Source: DASQHL01 sp963843685 (GTDB taxonomy: Bacteria; Chloroflexota; Dehalococcoidia; DSTF01; JACRBR01). From it: a DNA stretch of 64,000 nt. Location: contig CAWJLO010000027.1 in assembly GCA_963843685.1 (NCBI GenBank), positions 1 to 64,000 of the forward strand. Direction: 5' to 3'. The notes below the pieces were generated by a model that saw only the letters and a list, made by a program, of their open reading frames with translations, had not been told where the DNA came from and searched no databases. The translations under genes and the position numbers were made by a program. Positions 15,470 through 24,215 of this stretch are shown here, in pieces (positions within the stretch are counted from its first letter, which is position 1; every line of letters starts with the position of its first letter).

Positions 15470-16222
15470 ATGATCAGCGAGAGCGTGCAGGGTGTGGAGA
15501 CAGAGGTCTACGGCAACTTCGCCGATATCCTCAAGCCGGAGAGCCGGTGGGTGATCGGCGGCTTTCCGGGCTGGGAGTACCGCGAGCCCGATGCAGTGGT
15601 CATCGTGCAGAACGGCATCCTGCGTGTCACGGTGGTGCCCTTGACTCGTAGCAACGATGCCGTGCAGATCCTCGACAACGCCAAGCACATGTACTTCTCT
15701 AAGGACGCGTTCGCCGTCCCGCCGGGCGGCCAGATCTCCGTGGAGCTCGACATCTGCGCACGCAAGTTCAATGGTTTCCCGGACGACTTCTACGACGGCT
15801 TCGTGTCGCTGAATCTGCTCGACTTCTCCACGGGCCTTGCGGCCGACTTCTTCGTCTCGAACGAGTGCTACGCGACCGTATACGCTCGACTGCCGTTCCC
15901 GGGGAGCCAGGTTGCGGCTGGCGACGGCGAGCAGAAGTTCTTTGCGTTGTTCAAGGAGCAGCCTCTCCCAAACGGCAACCAGCAGCGCCACCGCTACAAG
16001 ATCACGTACGACCAGGGTGCGGACGAGCTGCAGTTCTACGTTGAAGGGCAACTCGCGAACCGCGAGGTGAACGTCCCGAAGATGGCGTCGTTCATAGCCG
16101 CACTCGGCATCATGACCGAGAAGGACATCGTCGACGGCAAGAGCGTGTCATGTCACGGACAGGGCATGCAGGCCGAGTGGAGCCCGCTGACAATCACGCG
16201 TCGTCCGGCGAACGCGGACTAG
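15470..16222 (+). CDS. DUF6081-like protein, beta-rich, function unknown
   Basis: A 250-residue soluble protein without a signal peptide. GAGGGG upstream favours ATG 15470 over an in-frame GTG at 15449. The sequence is rich in aromatic beta strands (WVIGGFPGWEYREPDAVV, GQISVELDICARKFNGFPDD, ELQFYVEGQLANRE), suggesting a lectin-like or concanavalin-like jelly roll. The overall pattern recalls DUF6081 proteins, but this is from memory of the family and needs a profile search. It is co-directional with 14687-15418 and ends four bases into the convergent gmk stop region (16219-16222). Confidence 0.65.
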   Translation: MISESVQGVETEVYGNFADILKPESRWVIGGFPGWEYREPDAVVIVQNGILRVTVVPLTRSNDAVQILDNAKHMYFSKDAFAVPPGGQISVELDICARKFNGFPDDFYDGFVSLNLLDFSTGLAADFFVSNECYATVYARLPFPGSQVAAGDGEQKFFALFKEQPLPNGNQQRHRYKITYDQGADELQFYVEGQLANREVNVPKMASFIAALGIMTEKDIVDGKSVSCHGQGMQAEWSPLTITRRPANAD

Positions 16223-16839
16223 CCGGACAGCAGCCCCCACCTCCGCGGCTTGGGCCGCTCAATGTCCAGGATCTCAGCAAGGCGGTCGACCGTGGCTTCC
16301 AGACGCCCCGGCTCGTTGACGATCGCGTAGTCGAATTCCGACTGTCGAGCCATCTCGTTCAGCGCGGTACGGAGGCGACGCTGGATGCGCTCTTCGTCGT
16401 CGGATCCACGGCTTCGGACTCTCTCCTCGAGCTCATCGAGAGAAGACGGCGCGATGAACACAGTTACGGCAGCGGGTACGAGGGACTTGATGGATGCCGC
16501 GCCCTGCACGTCCGTGCGCGCGTACACGTCGAGGCCTTCACGGAGCTTTTCCGCGACCTGCTTCAGCGGGACGCCGGAGCGATGGCCGTAGACAACTGCG
16601 TGCTCTAACAGACCGCCCTCGGCGATTAGCTGATCGAAGTCTGCGTCGGTCACGAAGTAGTAGTCCACGCCGTCCCGCTCGCCCTCTCGTGGCGGGCGGG
16701 TCGTACAGGTGATGACACGATGGAAGCGGTGGCCGCGCCGAGCGAGTTCGTCGAGCACCGCGTCCTTGCCCACGCCGGACGGACCGGAGAGCACGACCAA
16801 CAAGGGAGCGCGGGCGTCGCGATCCTGGCTCACGCTCAT
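16219..16839 (-). CDS. gmk: guanylate kinase
   Basis: A 206-residue P-loop kinase converting GMP to GDP. PLLVVLSGPSGVGKDAVLDE is the P-loop, HRVITCTTRPPREGERDGVD the GMP-binding region, and VDVYARTDVQGAASIK replaces the usual LEIDVQGA motif with the essential D-V-Q-G-A kept. RIQRRLRTALNEMA and FDYAIVNEP complete the family signature. Two starts are possible, ATG 16839 (chosen) or GTG 16854, five codons earlier. It is the last gene of the tyrA-aroA-gmk run, 30 bp after the aroA stop. Confidence 0.95.
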   Translation of the reverse strand: MSVSQDRDARAPLLVVLSGPSGVGKDAVLDELARRGHRFHRVITCTTRPPREGERDGVDYYFVTDADFDQLIAEGGLLEHAVVYGHRSGVPLKQVAEKLREGLDVYARTDVQGAASIKSLVPAAVTVFIAPSSLDELEERVRSRGSDDEERIQRRLRTALNEMARQSEFDYAIVNEPGRLEATVDRLAEILDIERPKPRRWGLLSG

Positions 16840-16869
16840 CTCAGGCGATCTCACCGACCGTGACGTCCA

Positions 16870-18168
16870 TCAACCGGAAAGTTGCTCAAGGTGCGTCCAG
16901 AACGCGGGATAGGAGACGGAGACGCACTCCGCATCGTCAATCGTGACGCCACCCCGCGACGCCAGACCGGCGACTGCCAGCGCCATCGCCAGCCGATGAT
17001 CACCGGACGAGTGCACAGTCCCACCCCGAACGCCCCCGCCACCATCGATGACCAGCCCGTCCGGCCGCTCTTCGACCTCCACGCCCAGCGCGGATAACTG
17101 AGAGGCCACGCTGGTCACACGGTCTGATTCCTTTACGCGCAGCTCCGAGGCCTCCCGCACCTCCGTCCGGCCCTCGGCGAACGCCGCGGCGACGGCGAGG
17201 GCCGGCACCTCGTCCATAGCGCTCCGCACCTGGTCGCCGGCGATCTCGGTGCCGGTCAGCTTCGACGAGCGCACCACGAGATCGGCGACGGGCTCACCCG
17301 CCACCTGGCGCTCCTCTTCCACCGACAGGTCGGCACCCATCGCACGCAGGATCTCGATGACACCGGAGCGCGTCGGGTTGATTCCCACGCCGGTCAGTCG
17401 CACTTCCGCATCGGGATGCAGAGCAGCGGCGACCATCCAGAACGCCGCCGCGGAGAGATCGTTGGGCACCCGTAAGGAGAGCGGTGCGAGCTGGACGCCG
17501 GGCTGGACCCTGATCGCAGGACCCTCCCGTCCGATTTGTGCACCCATTGCGGCCAGCATGCGCTCCGAGTGATCACGCGTGGGCTCGGGCTCCTCGACGA
17601 TCGTCTCGCCCTCCGCAAAGAGTCCCGCGAAAAGCACCGCCGACTTCACCTGGGCGCTTGCTACCGGCAGGCGGTAGCGCACGCCGTGCAGTCCGCCGCC
17701 GCGAATGGCCAGCGGTGCGAGCCGACCGTCGTCGCGCCCATCGATGTGCGCACCCATCTCGCGCAGTGGAGCAGTGACGCGTGCCATGGGACGGGTGCGC
17801 AACGAGGCGTCGCCACTGAGGACGGAGTGGAAAGGCTGCCCGGAGAGCAGGCCGCTCATCAGCCGCATTGTGGTGCCGGAGTTCCCGCAGTCGAGGACGG
17901 CCGCAGGCTCGCGCAGCCCACTCATTCCCACGCCCTCGATCTCCAGCGTAGGCGTGTCGCCGCGTTCGTCGAGCGCCCAGCGGACTCCCAGCTCACGCAG
18001 AACCGTGAGGGTCGCGCGGCAATCGTCGCCAGGCAGGAAGTTACGCACTGTTGCGCGGCCGTCGGCCAGCGCGTTCAGCATCGCGGCCCGATGCGAAATC
18101 GACTTATCGCCCGGCACAGCGACCGTCCCGCGCAGGCGGCGCGCCGGTCGCACAGTCCGCGCGGTCAC
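16870..18168 (-). CDS. aroA: 3-phosphoshikimate 1-carboxyvinyltransferase (EPSP synthase)
   Basis: A 432-residue enzyme of the shikimate pathway. The N-terminal GDKSISHRAAMLNALADG and the later DCGNSGTTMRLMSGLLSG are the classical PEP/S3P-binding motifs. SAQVKSAVLFAGL and KESDRVTSVASQL are also present. Glycine and alanine positions in LDCGNSGTT follow the class I type. The start is GTG 18168, which overlaps the tyrA stop by four bases (GTGA), so translation is coupled. Followed by gmk. Confidence 0.95.
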   Translation of the reverse strand: MTARTVRPARRLRGTVAVPGDKSISHRAAMLNALADGRATVRNFLPGDDCRATLTVLRELGVRWALDERGDTPTLEIEGVGMSGLREPAAVLDCGNSGTTMRLMSGLLSGQPFHSVLSGDASLRTRPMARVTAPLREMGAHIDGRDDGRLAPLAIRGGGLHGVRYRLPVASAQVKSAVLFAGLFAEGETIVEEPEPTRDHSERMLAAMGAQIGREGPAIRVQPGVQLAPLSLRVPNDLSAAAFWMVAAALHPDAEVRLTGVGINPTRSGVIEILRAMGADLSVEEERQVAGEPVADLVVRSSKLTGTEIAGDQVRSAMDEVPALAVAAAFAEGRTEVREASELRVKESDRVTSVASQLSALGVEVEERPDGLVIDGGGGVRGGTVHSSGDHRLAMALAVAGLASRGGVTIDDAECVSVSYPAFWTHLEQLSG

Positions 18169-19166
18169 CGCTTCTTCCCCTCCGCGCGCGACTCGGCATC
18201 GCGCACGATGTCCTCTTGCCGCTTCATGAACTCCCGGACCTTCGTGCCGAGGAGCAGATCCATCATGCTGAGAGTCTCCGTGGGCGGCGCGACATCTCGC
18301 TTCGGCGGTCCGGCAACCATGAAGGTATCACGCTCCATCTGCGGTCGAGTGAACGTTTCGATCAAACTCTCACTCTCGCCCTTTGCGATGACTTCGCGAT
18401 AGCGGTGCAGCTCGTCAATGTAGCGATCCAGCCAGTGCACGACGTTGTCGCGGTTGGTCATCATGATGTCGTGTGCCATCTCCGGAGAGCTTGACGCGAG
18501 GCGGGTCGTGTCCTTGAACCCGCTCGACGCCAGGTTCGCCAGCTCGGGCCACGCTGCGCTGTTGAATGCGACGGAGAACAGCGCCGACGAAAGCAGCAGC
18601 GGCAGGTGGCTGATCGCCGCGACGTAGCTGTCGTGCTCGTGTGCGTCCATGAAGAGGGGCACGGCGCCCGTCAGCTGGGCGAGTCCGATCACCGTCGCGA
18701 CGGCACCCTCGTTCGCGTCCGGGGATGGCGCGATCACCCACGCTTTGTCGCGAAAAAGGTCGGCGTCCGCCGCCTCGATGCCGGCGGTCTCCTTGCCGGC
18801 CATGGGGTGGCCGCCGACGAACTGCACGCCCGAGGGCAGGACGTCCCGCGCCCACTTCGAGATGTCGCCTTTCGTGCTGCAAACGTCCGTTACCACGGCG
18901 CCCTCCGGCAACTCGGGCGCGATCTCAGCGAGCACCGTCTTCGTCGCCATGATGGGGGACGCGATGACCACCAGACGCGCGTTGTGGGCCGCCTCAGCCG
19001 CCGTGCGGGCCTCGATGTCGATAGCGCCGAGGCGCTTCGCTTTGCGCACCGTTTCCAACGTTCGGGCAGTGCCGGCGACCTCCAGCCCTTCGAGGTTGGC
19101 GCGCTTGATCGCGAGGCCCAGCGATCCACCGATCAGGCCCAATCCGATGATCGCGATACGTTCCAT
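18165..19166 (-). CDS. tyrA: prephenate/arogenate dehydrogenase
   Basis: A 333-residue NAD(P)-dependent enzyme of tyrosine synthesis. RIAIIGLGLIGGSLGLAIKR is the dinucleotide-binding loop. GHPMAGKETAG carries the catalytic His of TyrA. AISHLPLLLSSAL and SSGFKDTTRLASSSPEMAHD are the C-terminal dimer-domain motifs. There is no fused chorismate mutase or ACT domain. It is the first gene of the tyrA-aroA-gmk operon; no clear promoter was identified upstream (19167-19242). Confidence 0.95.
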   Translation of the reverse strand: MERIAIIGLGLIGGSLGLAIKRANLEGLEVAGTARTLETVRKAKRLGAIDIEARTAAEAAHNARLVVIASPIMATKTVLAEIAPELPEGAVVTDVCSTKGDISKWARDVLPSGVQFVGGHPMAGKETAGIEAADADLFRDKAWVIAPSPDANEGAVATVIGLAQLTGAVPLFMDAHEHDSYVAAISHLPLLLSSALFSVAFNSAAWPELANLASSGFKDTTRLASSSPEMAHDIMMTNRDNVVHWLDRYIDELHRYREVIAKGESESLIETFTRPQMERDTFMVAGPPKRDVAPPTETLSMMDLLLGTKVREFMKRQEDIVRDAESRAEGKKR

Positions 19167-19242
19167 GTTGGCGTCTCCGCGCGTAGAAACCAGACCGCGC
19201 GTCTTCAGGGTACCCGACGCGACGCCGGTCTAGCGGCATCGA

Positions 19243-19743
19243 CTAAGCGTCATCCGCGGCCTGCAACAGCGCAAGTCGCGCGTCGGGACCGGAGGCGTCC
19301 TGGTCACGAATCATGCGCACCGTGTCCGCATCCGCGCCAGTCGCGGCGACGATGCGTGCGCCAAGTTCAGGATGATGCAAGAGTCGCCAGAAAGCCTGTC
19401 GCCAGGCGCTGCCGTGTTCGACGGCGATCTTCGTCAGCAGCCACGGCGCCGCCACTGCGAGAAGTACGAACCCCACCCGCTGCCAGAGCCGGACATGGCC
19501 CTTCCCGCAGTCGTGCAGCAGTGCCGCCACGAAGAGAGCCGGATCTTCCGTCGAGGTGGAGTTCGTCACGCCGGATAGCACCTCGATGCCGTGTTGCTGG
19601 TCGCGGAGCGTCATGCTTTCGAAGACCGATCGCTGCGCATCGTTGAGGTAGCGGTACGCGCCAGCACGCTGTTCGGCGGATACGTGCGGACGTAGCGCCC
19701 CCAAGAACTGGCGCAGCCGGTGCCGCGCTCGGGCGAGCATCAT
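19243..19743 (-). CDS. HD-domain phosphohydrolase-like protein with one TM segment
   Basis: A 166-residue protein. LFVAALLHDCGKGHVRLWQR holds the HD pair (His-Asp) plus a downstream Gly-Lys-x-His, as in the short HD domain. A hydrophobic segment (VGFVLLAVAAPWLLTKIAVE) follows, then HHPELGARIVAATGAD with another His-rich helix, like small HD hydrolases linked to cyclic nucleotides. The ATG at 19743 overlaps the stop of the site-2 protease gene (ATGA), so they form one operon. The nucleotide substrate is unknown. Confidence 0.75.
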   Translation of the reverse strand: MMLARARHRLRQFLGALRPHVSAEQRAGAYRYLNDAQRSVFESMTLRDQQHGIEVLSGVTNSTSTEDPALFVAALLHDCGKGHVRLWQRVGFVLLAVAAPWLLTKIAVEHGSAWRQAFWRLLHHPELGARIVAATGADADTVRMIRDQDASGPDARLALLQAADDA

Positions 19744-20459
19744 CCGACGCCGGTGAAGATCCGGACGAGCCGGATCACGGTCGGGCCCATGATGTCGGCC
19801 AGCGGGTTGTAGCCGGTGAGGAAGGGGACGGCGAACAGCAGGAGGAGGAGCAGTCCCGGCCCGTACTGGGCGAGCTTCGCCCACTCGCGCGCGAGATCGT
19901 CAGGCATCATCCCGAGCGCCACCTTGAAGCCGTCGAGGGGCTCGAGTGGAATCAGGTTGAAGACGCCGAGAATCACGTTCAGGTAGACGGCGCCTGTCAG
20001 GAATAGACCGGCGTAGTCGGCGAACGACGTCACCTCGCGCTGAAAGATCACGGCGGGGATATCCGACAGCGGGTTGATATAAGGCACCCAGCCAGCCTTG
20101 ATGGGGATCGCCAGCAGGCCGGCCGCGACGAAGTTCGAGACGGGGCCGGCGGATGAAACGAGGAATGTGGCCGTCTTGGGGCTGACCTTGAGTCCACGAG
20201 GGTTGAACTGCACCGGCTTCCCCCAGCCGAACCCTACGAAGAGCATGAGCAGCGTTCCAAACGGCTCCAGGTGGGCCATGGGATTGAGCGTGACCCGACC
20301 CTGCCGCCGCGGAAGGCTGTCCCCGAGGACCGTTGCCATGGCGGCGTGCGAGAACTCGTGGAAAGCGATGCCGACGACCAGCGCGAAGACCGACGTAAGC
20401 ACCAATGTCAGGAAGATGCCAAGGTCCTGGTCGATCAGGTCGCTGTGTAGGAGAATCAA
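19740..20459 (-). CDS. site-2 protease family (M50) membrane zinc metalloprotease
   Basis: A polytopic membrane protease. VVGIAFHEFSHAAMATVLGD contains the HExxH zinc motif in a TM helix. The third ligand lies in GVFNLIPLEPLDGFKVALG, the N-x-x-P-x-x-x-L-D-G motif. About five TM helices are visible. The TTG at 20459 is chosen because it gives 239 residues, the usual size for this Rv0359-like subgroup. The frame remains open to an ATG at 20612, which would add a polar, non-membrane leader overlapping the divergent dedA region. Intramembrane proteolysis of a regulator or signal peptide is the family role; the target is unknown. Confidence 0.85.
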   Translation of the reverse strand: MILLHSDLIDQDLGIFLTLVLTSVFALVVGIAFHEFSHAAMATVLGDSLPRRQGRVTLNPMAHLEPFGTLLMLFVGFGWGKPVQFNPRGLKVSPKTATFLVSSAGPVSNFVAAGLLAIPIKAGWVPYINPLSDIPAVIFQREVTSFADYAGLFLTGAVYLNVILGVFNLIPLEPLDGFKVALGMMPDDLAREWAKLAQYGPGLLLLLLFAVPFLTGYNPLADIMGPTVIRLVRIFTGVG

Positions 20460-20557
20460 GTAGCGGGTAGCCTTGCGTGCAGATGGTGTGGCTATCCAGT
20501 CTAGCACGACCACTCCGTCGTCCTGAGGCGCAGCCGAGGACTCCGGCACATCACCTA

Positions 20558-20587
20558 TTGACACCCTCTCGGAGCCATCGATAGACT
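20558..20587 (+). promoter_or_regulatory. probable sigma-70 promoter of dedA
   Basis: TTGACA (20558-20563), an 18-bp spacer and TAGACT (20582-20587) lie about 55 bp before the dedA start. The same TAGACT -10 box occurs before groEL. Confidence 0.55.
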
Positions 20588-20642
20588 CGCGGAGCCGTGA
20601 GAGCCGCTTCACCTGGAGGCGCGATCGCTCCGGCAGACGTGG

Positions 20643-21311
20643 TTGAGGGGCGGTGGTCCTCTGTTAAGCGGTATCGAGCAGCACTTGCTCGACTTCATCA
20701 CCAGCACTTACGACGCGATTGGCTGGCCGGGCGTCATCTTCATGATGGCGATCGAGTCGGCTGCAGTGCCGCTGCCGAGCGAATTGATCATGCCGCTCGC
20801 CGGGTGGAAGCTCATCGCCGACAAGGGCCGCGGCTGGGAATGGATCATCCTCGCCGGATTCTTCGGCGCCGTCGGCAATACGATCGGTTCCTGGCTGGCG
20901 TACTACGTCGGGCTCTGGGGCGGGCGCCCTGCCGCGGAGAAGTACGGCAAATACATCCTCGTCTCGAAACACGACCTCGACCTCGCCGATCGATTCTTCG
21001 GCCGCTGGGGGAATTGGGCAATTTTCACGTCGCGCCTGCTTCCCGTTGTGCGAACATTTATCAGCGTCCCGGCGGGTATTTCGCGGATGCCGATCTGGCA
21101 ATTCACGCTCTACACGTTCGCCGGCGCTTTCATATGGTCTACCGGCCTCGCCTGGGGCGGGTATAAACTGGGGCAGAACTACGAGGATCTTCGCAACTGG
21201 ATGCGGCCGCTGGATTATCCGATCGCCGGCCTGATCGTCGTTGCGGTGGCCTGGTACGTCTACCGTCACGTGAAGAGGGCATGGGGAGACAGTCCTGAGG
21301 CTGCGCCCTGA
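20643..21311 (+). CDS. DedA-family membrane protein (SNARE-associated/VTT domain)
   Basis: A 222-residue inner-membrane protein. IESAAVPLPSELIMPLAGWK is the conserved E-x-x-x-P-x-P-[SGE]-E motif. GNTIGSWLAYYVGLWGGRPA is the G-x-x-x-G-x-x-x-x-Y-x-x-G motif. The RLLPVVRTFISVPAGISRMP stretch is the F/R-x-x-P-x-x-R-[TS] reentrant-loop signature. The C-terminal TM ends in a basic stretch. DedA proteins act as undecaprenyl-phosphate or lipid flippases/scramblases. The start is uncertain: TTG 20643 fits the promoter at 20558-20587 but has only a weak ribosome-binding site. Confidence 0.9.
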   Translation: MRGGGPLLSGIEQHLLDFITSTYDAIGWPGVIFMMAIESAAVPLPSELIMPLAGWKLIADKGRGWEWIILAGFFGAVGNTIGSWLAYYVGLWGGRPAAEKYGKYILVSKHDLDLADRFFGRWGNWAIFTSRLLPVVRTFISVPAGISRMPIWQFTLYTFAGAFIWSTGLAWGGYKLGQNYEDLRNWMRPLDYPIAGLIVVAVAWYVYRHVKRAWGDSPEAAP

Positions 21312-21424
21312 AGCCCGAACCATAGCGGCGCCTTGGCGGGGTACCGTCGCGAACGAATATAGGCTGGCTCATCAACCCGGGCGGTTGCGTCCGGAGAGCC
21401 CACGGCAGGGAGAGTGAACGGCCT

Positions 21425-22579
21425 ATGCTGATCGTCCGCGTATTGACCGCGGCCGCCAAACCCGCCTTAGTCGGCGGTGCGCTGAGCGTTGCGGCTGTCG
21501 GCGGCTACTTCTTCGTCAATCGCGCCACCACTCACCAACCGACACCGTTCGAGTCTGTCGCCGAACACGGACACCGCCTCATCATCAGCGAGTTTGGCGA
21601 TCGATCCGACAACATCGTCGCCGTTGATCCAGACCACGTCGGCGACCGCGACACGATCGCGACGATCGACCACGCACCAGGCTACGGCGTCTTTCCAGTG
21701 CTTTCGCCGGATGGCAGCGCGATCGCCTATACGGCGCTCCCGTCTGACGCCGCCAATCCCTCCCCCGATACGCCAGCGCTCGCAGGCATTGTCGATACGC
21801 ATGGCGATGTGATGTCGCTCGCGACCGATATCGATCTGCTGGTCCCGCCGGTCTGGACGCCCGATAGCGACGCGATCGTGGTTCGGAAGAACACGCCACA
21901 GCCGAACTCCGCAGGCACATTCGAATTGCTGCTGCTGGCGCGCGACGGCTCCCGCTCGACCATCACGTCGTGGTCCACGGCGGCCTTGTTCCCGATCGCG
22001 TTCTCGCCTGATGGTTCGAAGCTCTACTTTGCGACGCTGAACAGCGCCGGCAGCGATCTCTACAGCATCGCCCCCAACGGCTCGGGGGAGACCAAGATCG
22101 CGCACCTCAGTGACGAAGTTGCACGCGACTGGAAGCTCTCGCCTGACGGATCCGCCCTCGCGTACTCCGTTGCGGAGAGCGGTCCGAACCCGTCGATCGT
22201 CACGAAGGTTCTCGATCTTGCGAGCGAACAAGCAACGGACGCGGTCAGCTCGGGAGGTGCCGACGACTCCCGCGAGGAGTTCAACCCGGCGTGGCGCGGC
22301 GACGGCGAGTTGACCATCGCCTCTCTCAACCCGCAGGGCGGCGGCAATGCCGTCGACGTCGGCCGGACGGGAACCATGCAGAACCTGACCACCAATGCGG
22401 CATCGATCGACCTGCCGCTCGGCTGGTCGCCGGACGGCGGGAAGCTGGTGGTGCGGGCCGTAGAAGGAGCGAACCCGGATCAAGCAGGAGCGAGCCACCT
22501 GGAGCTGGTGGCGCCTAACGGCGACCGAACACGCGTCTCAGACAGTGCCGACGTTCTCGTTGTCGGGTGGCTGCCATGA
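21425..22579 (+). CDS. TolB/WD40-like beta-propeller protein with N-terminal membrane anchor
   Basis: A 384-residue protein. One uncleaved TM helix (about residues 12-30) anchors a propeller facing outward. PD40-type repeats are readable as VLSPDGSAIAYTA, VWTPDSDAIVV, AFSPDGSKLYFAT, KLSPDGSALAYS and GWSPDGGKLVVRA, each with the S-P-D-G-x-x-[IL] turn. Such propellers bind peptides or glycans and often scaffold envelope complexes. The stop overlaps the ATG of the lytic-transglycosylase-like gene (ATGA), so the two products are probably made together and may act together at the cell wall. Confidence 0.85.
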   Translation: MLIVRVLTAAAKPALVGGALSVAAVGGYFFVNRATTHQPTPFESVAEHGHRLIISEFGDRSDNIVAVDPDHVGDRDTIATIDHAPGYGVFPVLSPDGSAIAYTALPSDAANPSPDTPALAGIVDTHGDVMSLATDIDLLVPPVWTPDSDAIVVRKNTPQPNSAGTFELLLLARDGSRSTITSWSTAALFPIAFSPDGSKLYFATLNSAGSDLYSIAPNGSGETKIAHLSDEVARDWKLSPDGSALAYSVAESGPNPSIVTKVLDLASEQATDAVSSGGADDSREEFNPAWRGDGELTIASLNPQGGGNAVDVGRTGTMQNLTTNAASIDLPLGWSPDGGKLVVRAVEGANPDQAGASHLELVAPNGDRTRVSDSADVLVVGWLP

Positions 22580-24018
22580 TCGCACGATCGCTACTGGTGG
22601 CCACCGTCTTGCTCGCAGTGTGGGCCGCCGCGACGGCAGCGTACGCCTCACCGCCGACACCCACCCCCACGAAGACGCAGACAGCGGTCGCCTCTACCAC
22701 CGCCGTCGCAACGCCTTTGTCTGGTGGCGCTGCCGGCGGGGCCGCGGCGTCTTCGAGCTGTGCGTTCGTCACTCCTCCGACGACCTACGAGACCACGGAG
22801 GACCGCGAGCTTTACCTGGATGCCATGGACCTGGCGGGCTATGACATGCTGTTCCCGAAGGACCCCTTCTTTTCGCAGCGGTCGATCGAGATGGGCGTGC
22901 GGGGCAGCCGGACGAACGCTCCCGATGTCTACGTTCCGCCCACACTTCTGAAGGCCATCAGCTGGATCGAAAGCGTGACGTCGCAGGGCGCGCCGACGCT
23001 GCCCTTCGGGGCGATCGGCCCCGCGCTGGTGTCCTTCGACTGTGGCTACGGCATTTCGCAGGTGACGAGTGGCATGACTACGCCGCTCGGGGAGGCGGGC
23101 CAGCCGACCGACCAGCAGGCGCTGGTGGCCACGCACTTCGCGTATAACATCGGCCGCGGCGCCGCGATCCTGATCGACAAGTGGAACTCCGCGCCGGACT
23201 CACGGCCGATCGTCGGTGTAGACACGAACAGCGACCCGCACATCGTCGAGAATTGGTACTACGCGGTGTGGAGCTACAACGGCTTTACGGGCCCAGGGGC
23301 CAATCGTAGCAACCACCCACTCGACCCGATCTATGGCGCGTGGCCGCGCACGCCCTACAGTTGCGGCCCAGCAAACGACGGCTTGGGACACAATCGCAGC
23401 ATGTACCCGTACCAGGAGCTGGTCTACGGCTGCGCTGCGAATCCGCCGGTCGTGCAGGGCAAGCGGCTCTGGGCACCAATGCCGGCGACGCTGCCTGATC
23501 TGAACAATCCGTACTGGCGCGCGCCGCTGGATCTTGCGAACTTCCAGTACCCCTACGACAAGATGGACATTCCAACGCCAAAGCCGATGCATCAGGATCC
23601 GACACCGAAGCCCAATCCGCTGCTCCGTCTGAAAGTGCTCGGCCAGCCGAGACTCTCGGTCGACCGGCCGATCCTCCTCGTGAACGTGCGTCCCGGCGAA
23701 TCAGCGACGCCAGCCGAGGTTCGGATCTCGAACACCGGGACCGGGATTGTGCCGTGGAGGGTGAGTGCCAATAAGAGTTGGGTCACCTTCAGCCTGCAGG
23801 CGGGGGTAGCCGTTGGATCGGACCTTACGTGCCTGCCGATGTCGCCGTGTGACCGCACCGCCGTGCTTCAGATCAGCGTCGACCCGAACCGCGTGCTCGG
23901 CAGCGATACGGCGGTAGTCCACATCCAGGGACTGGGCATCGGCGGTGGCTCTCAGGACATCGCGGTGTTCGTCAAAGCGAACGTAGCTATCGGCATCCCG
24001 GGTACCGCCAAGAATTAG
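22576..24018 (+). CDS. secreted lytic-transglycosylase-like (SLT) protein with C-terminal BACON/Ig-like domain
   Basis: A 480-residue exported protein. A signal peptide (IARSLLVATVLLAVWAAATA) and a Thr-Pro linker lead to a goose-lysozyme/SLT-like domain at about residues 115-240. LLKAISWIES has the expected catalytic Glu, followed by CGYGISQVTSGM, FAYNIGRGAAILID and WYYAVWSYNGF. A proline-rich spacer (PTPKPMHQDPTPKPNP) separates it from a C-terminal domain with PAEVRISNTGTGIVPWRVSA and WVTF. That is the pattern of BACON-type immunoglobulin-like domains, which bind glycan or mucin. The expected role is peptidoglycan cleavage. ATG 22576 overlaps the preceding stop; a GTG at 22567 is an alternative. 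Confidence 0.8.
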   Translation: MIARSLLVATVLLAVWAAATAAYASPPTPTPTKTQTAVASTTAVATPLSGGAAGGAAASSSCAFVTPPTTYETTEDRELYLDAMDLAGYDMLFPKDPFFSQRSIEMGVRGSRTNAPDVYVPPTLLKAISWIESVTSQGAPTLPFGAIGPALVSFDCGYGISQVTSGMTTPLGEAGQPTDQQALVATHFAYNIGRGAAILIDKWNSAPDSRPIVGVDTNSDPHIVENWYYAVWSYNGFTGPGANRSNHPLDPIYGAWPRTPYSCGPANDGLGHNRSMYPYQELVYGCAANPPVVQGKRLWAPMPATLPDLNNPYWRAPLDLANFQYPYDKMDIPTPKPMHQDPTPKPNPLLRLKVLGQPRLSVDRPILLVNVRPGESATPAEVRISNTGTGIVPWRVSANKSWVTFSLQAGVAVGSDLTCLPMSPCDRTAVLQISVDPNRVLGSDTAVVHIQGLGIGGGSQDIAVFVKANVAIGIPGTAKN

Positions 24019-24100
24019 GTTTGAAGTCGCACCGAAGCTGAGAACACACGTGCTATTCCGGTGGTCCACCCGAAGCCAGGGTCACGTTCGGCAGCCTTCC

Positions 24101-24129
24101 TTGATCAACGGGCGATGGTCGTCTAGACT
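24101..24129 (+). promoter_or_regulatory. probable groEL promoter
   Basis: TTGATC (24101-24106), a 17-bp spacer and TAGACT (24124-24129) lie directly before the CIRCE element, placing the operator at the expected transcription start. Confidence 0.55.
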
Positions 24130-24132
24130 CGA

Positions 24133-24159
24133 TTAGCACTCGCGGGCACAGAGTGCTAA
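24133..24159. promoter_or_regulatory. CIRCE operator (HrcA binding site)
   Basis: TTAGCACTC, nine bases, then GAGTGCTAA: a perfect match to the CIRCE inverted repeat. It lies 56 bp upstream of the groEL start and implies heat-shock control by the HrcA repressor. hrcA is not in the window. Confidence 0.95.
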
Positions 24160-24215
24160 TCACGTCAACCACACACGCACCATTCAATTCAATCGCAACG
24201 AAGGATGAGGTAGAG

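Noticed and set aside
24133..24159. CIRCE as evidence for a full groESL operon
   Set aside because: No GroES-like ORF precedes or follows groEL in the window.
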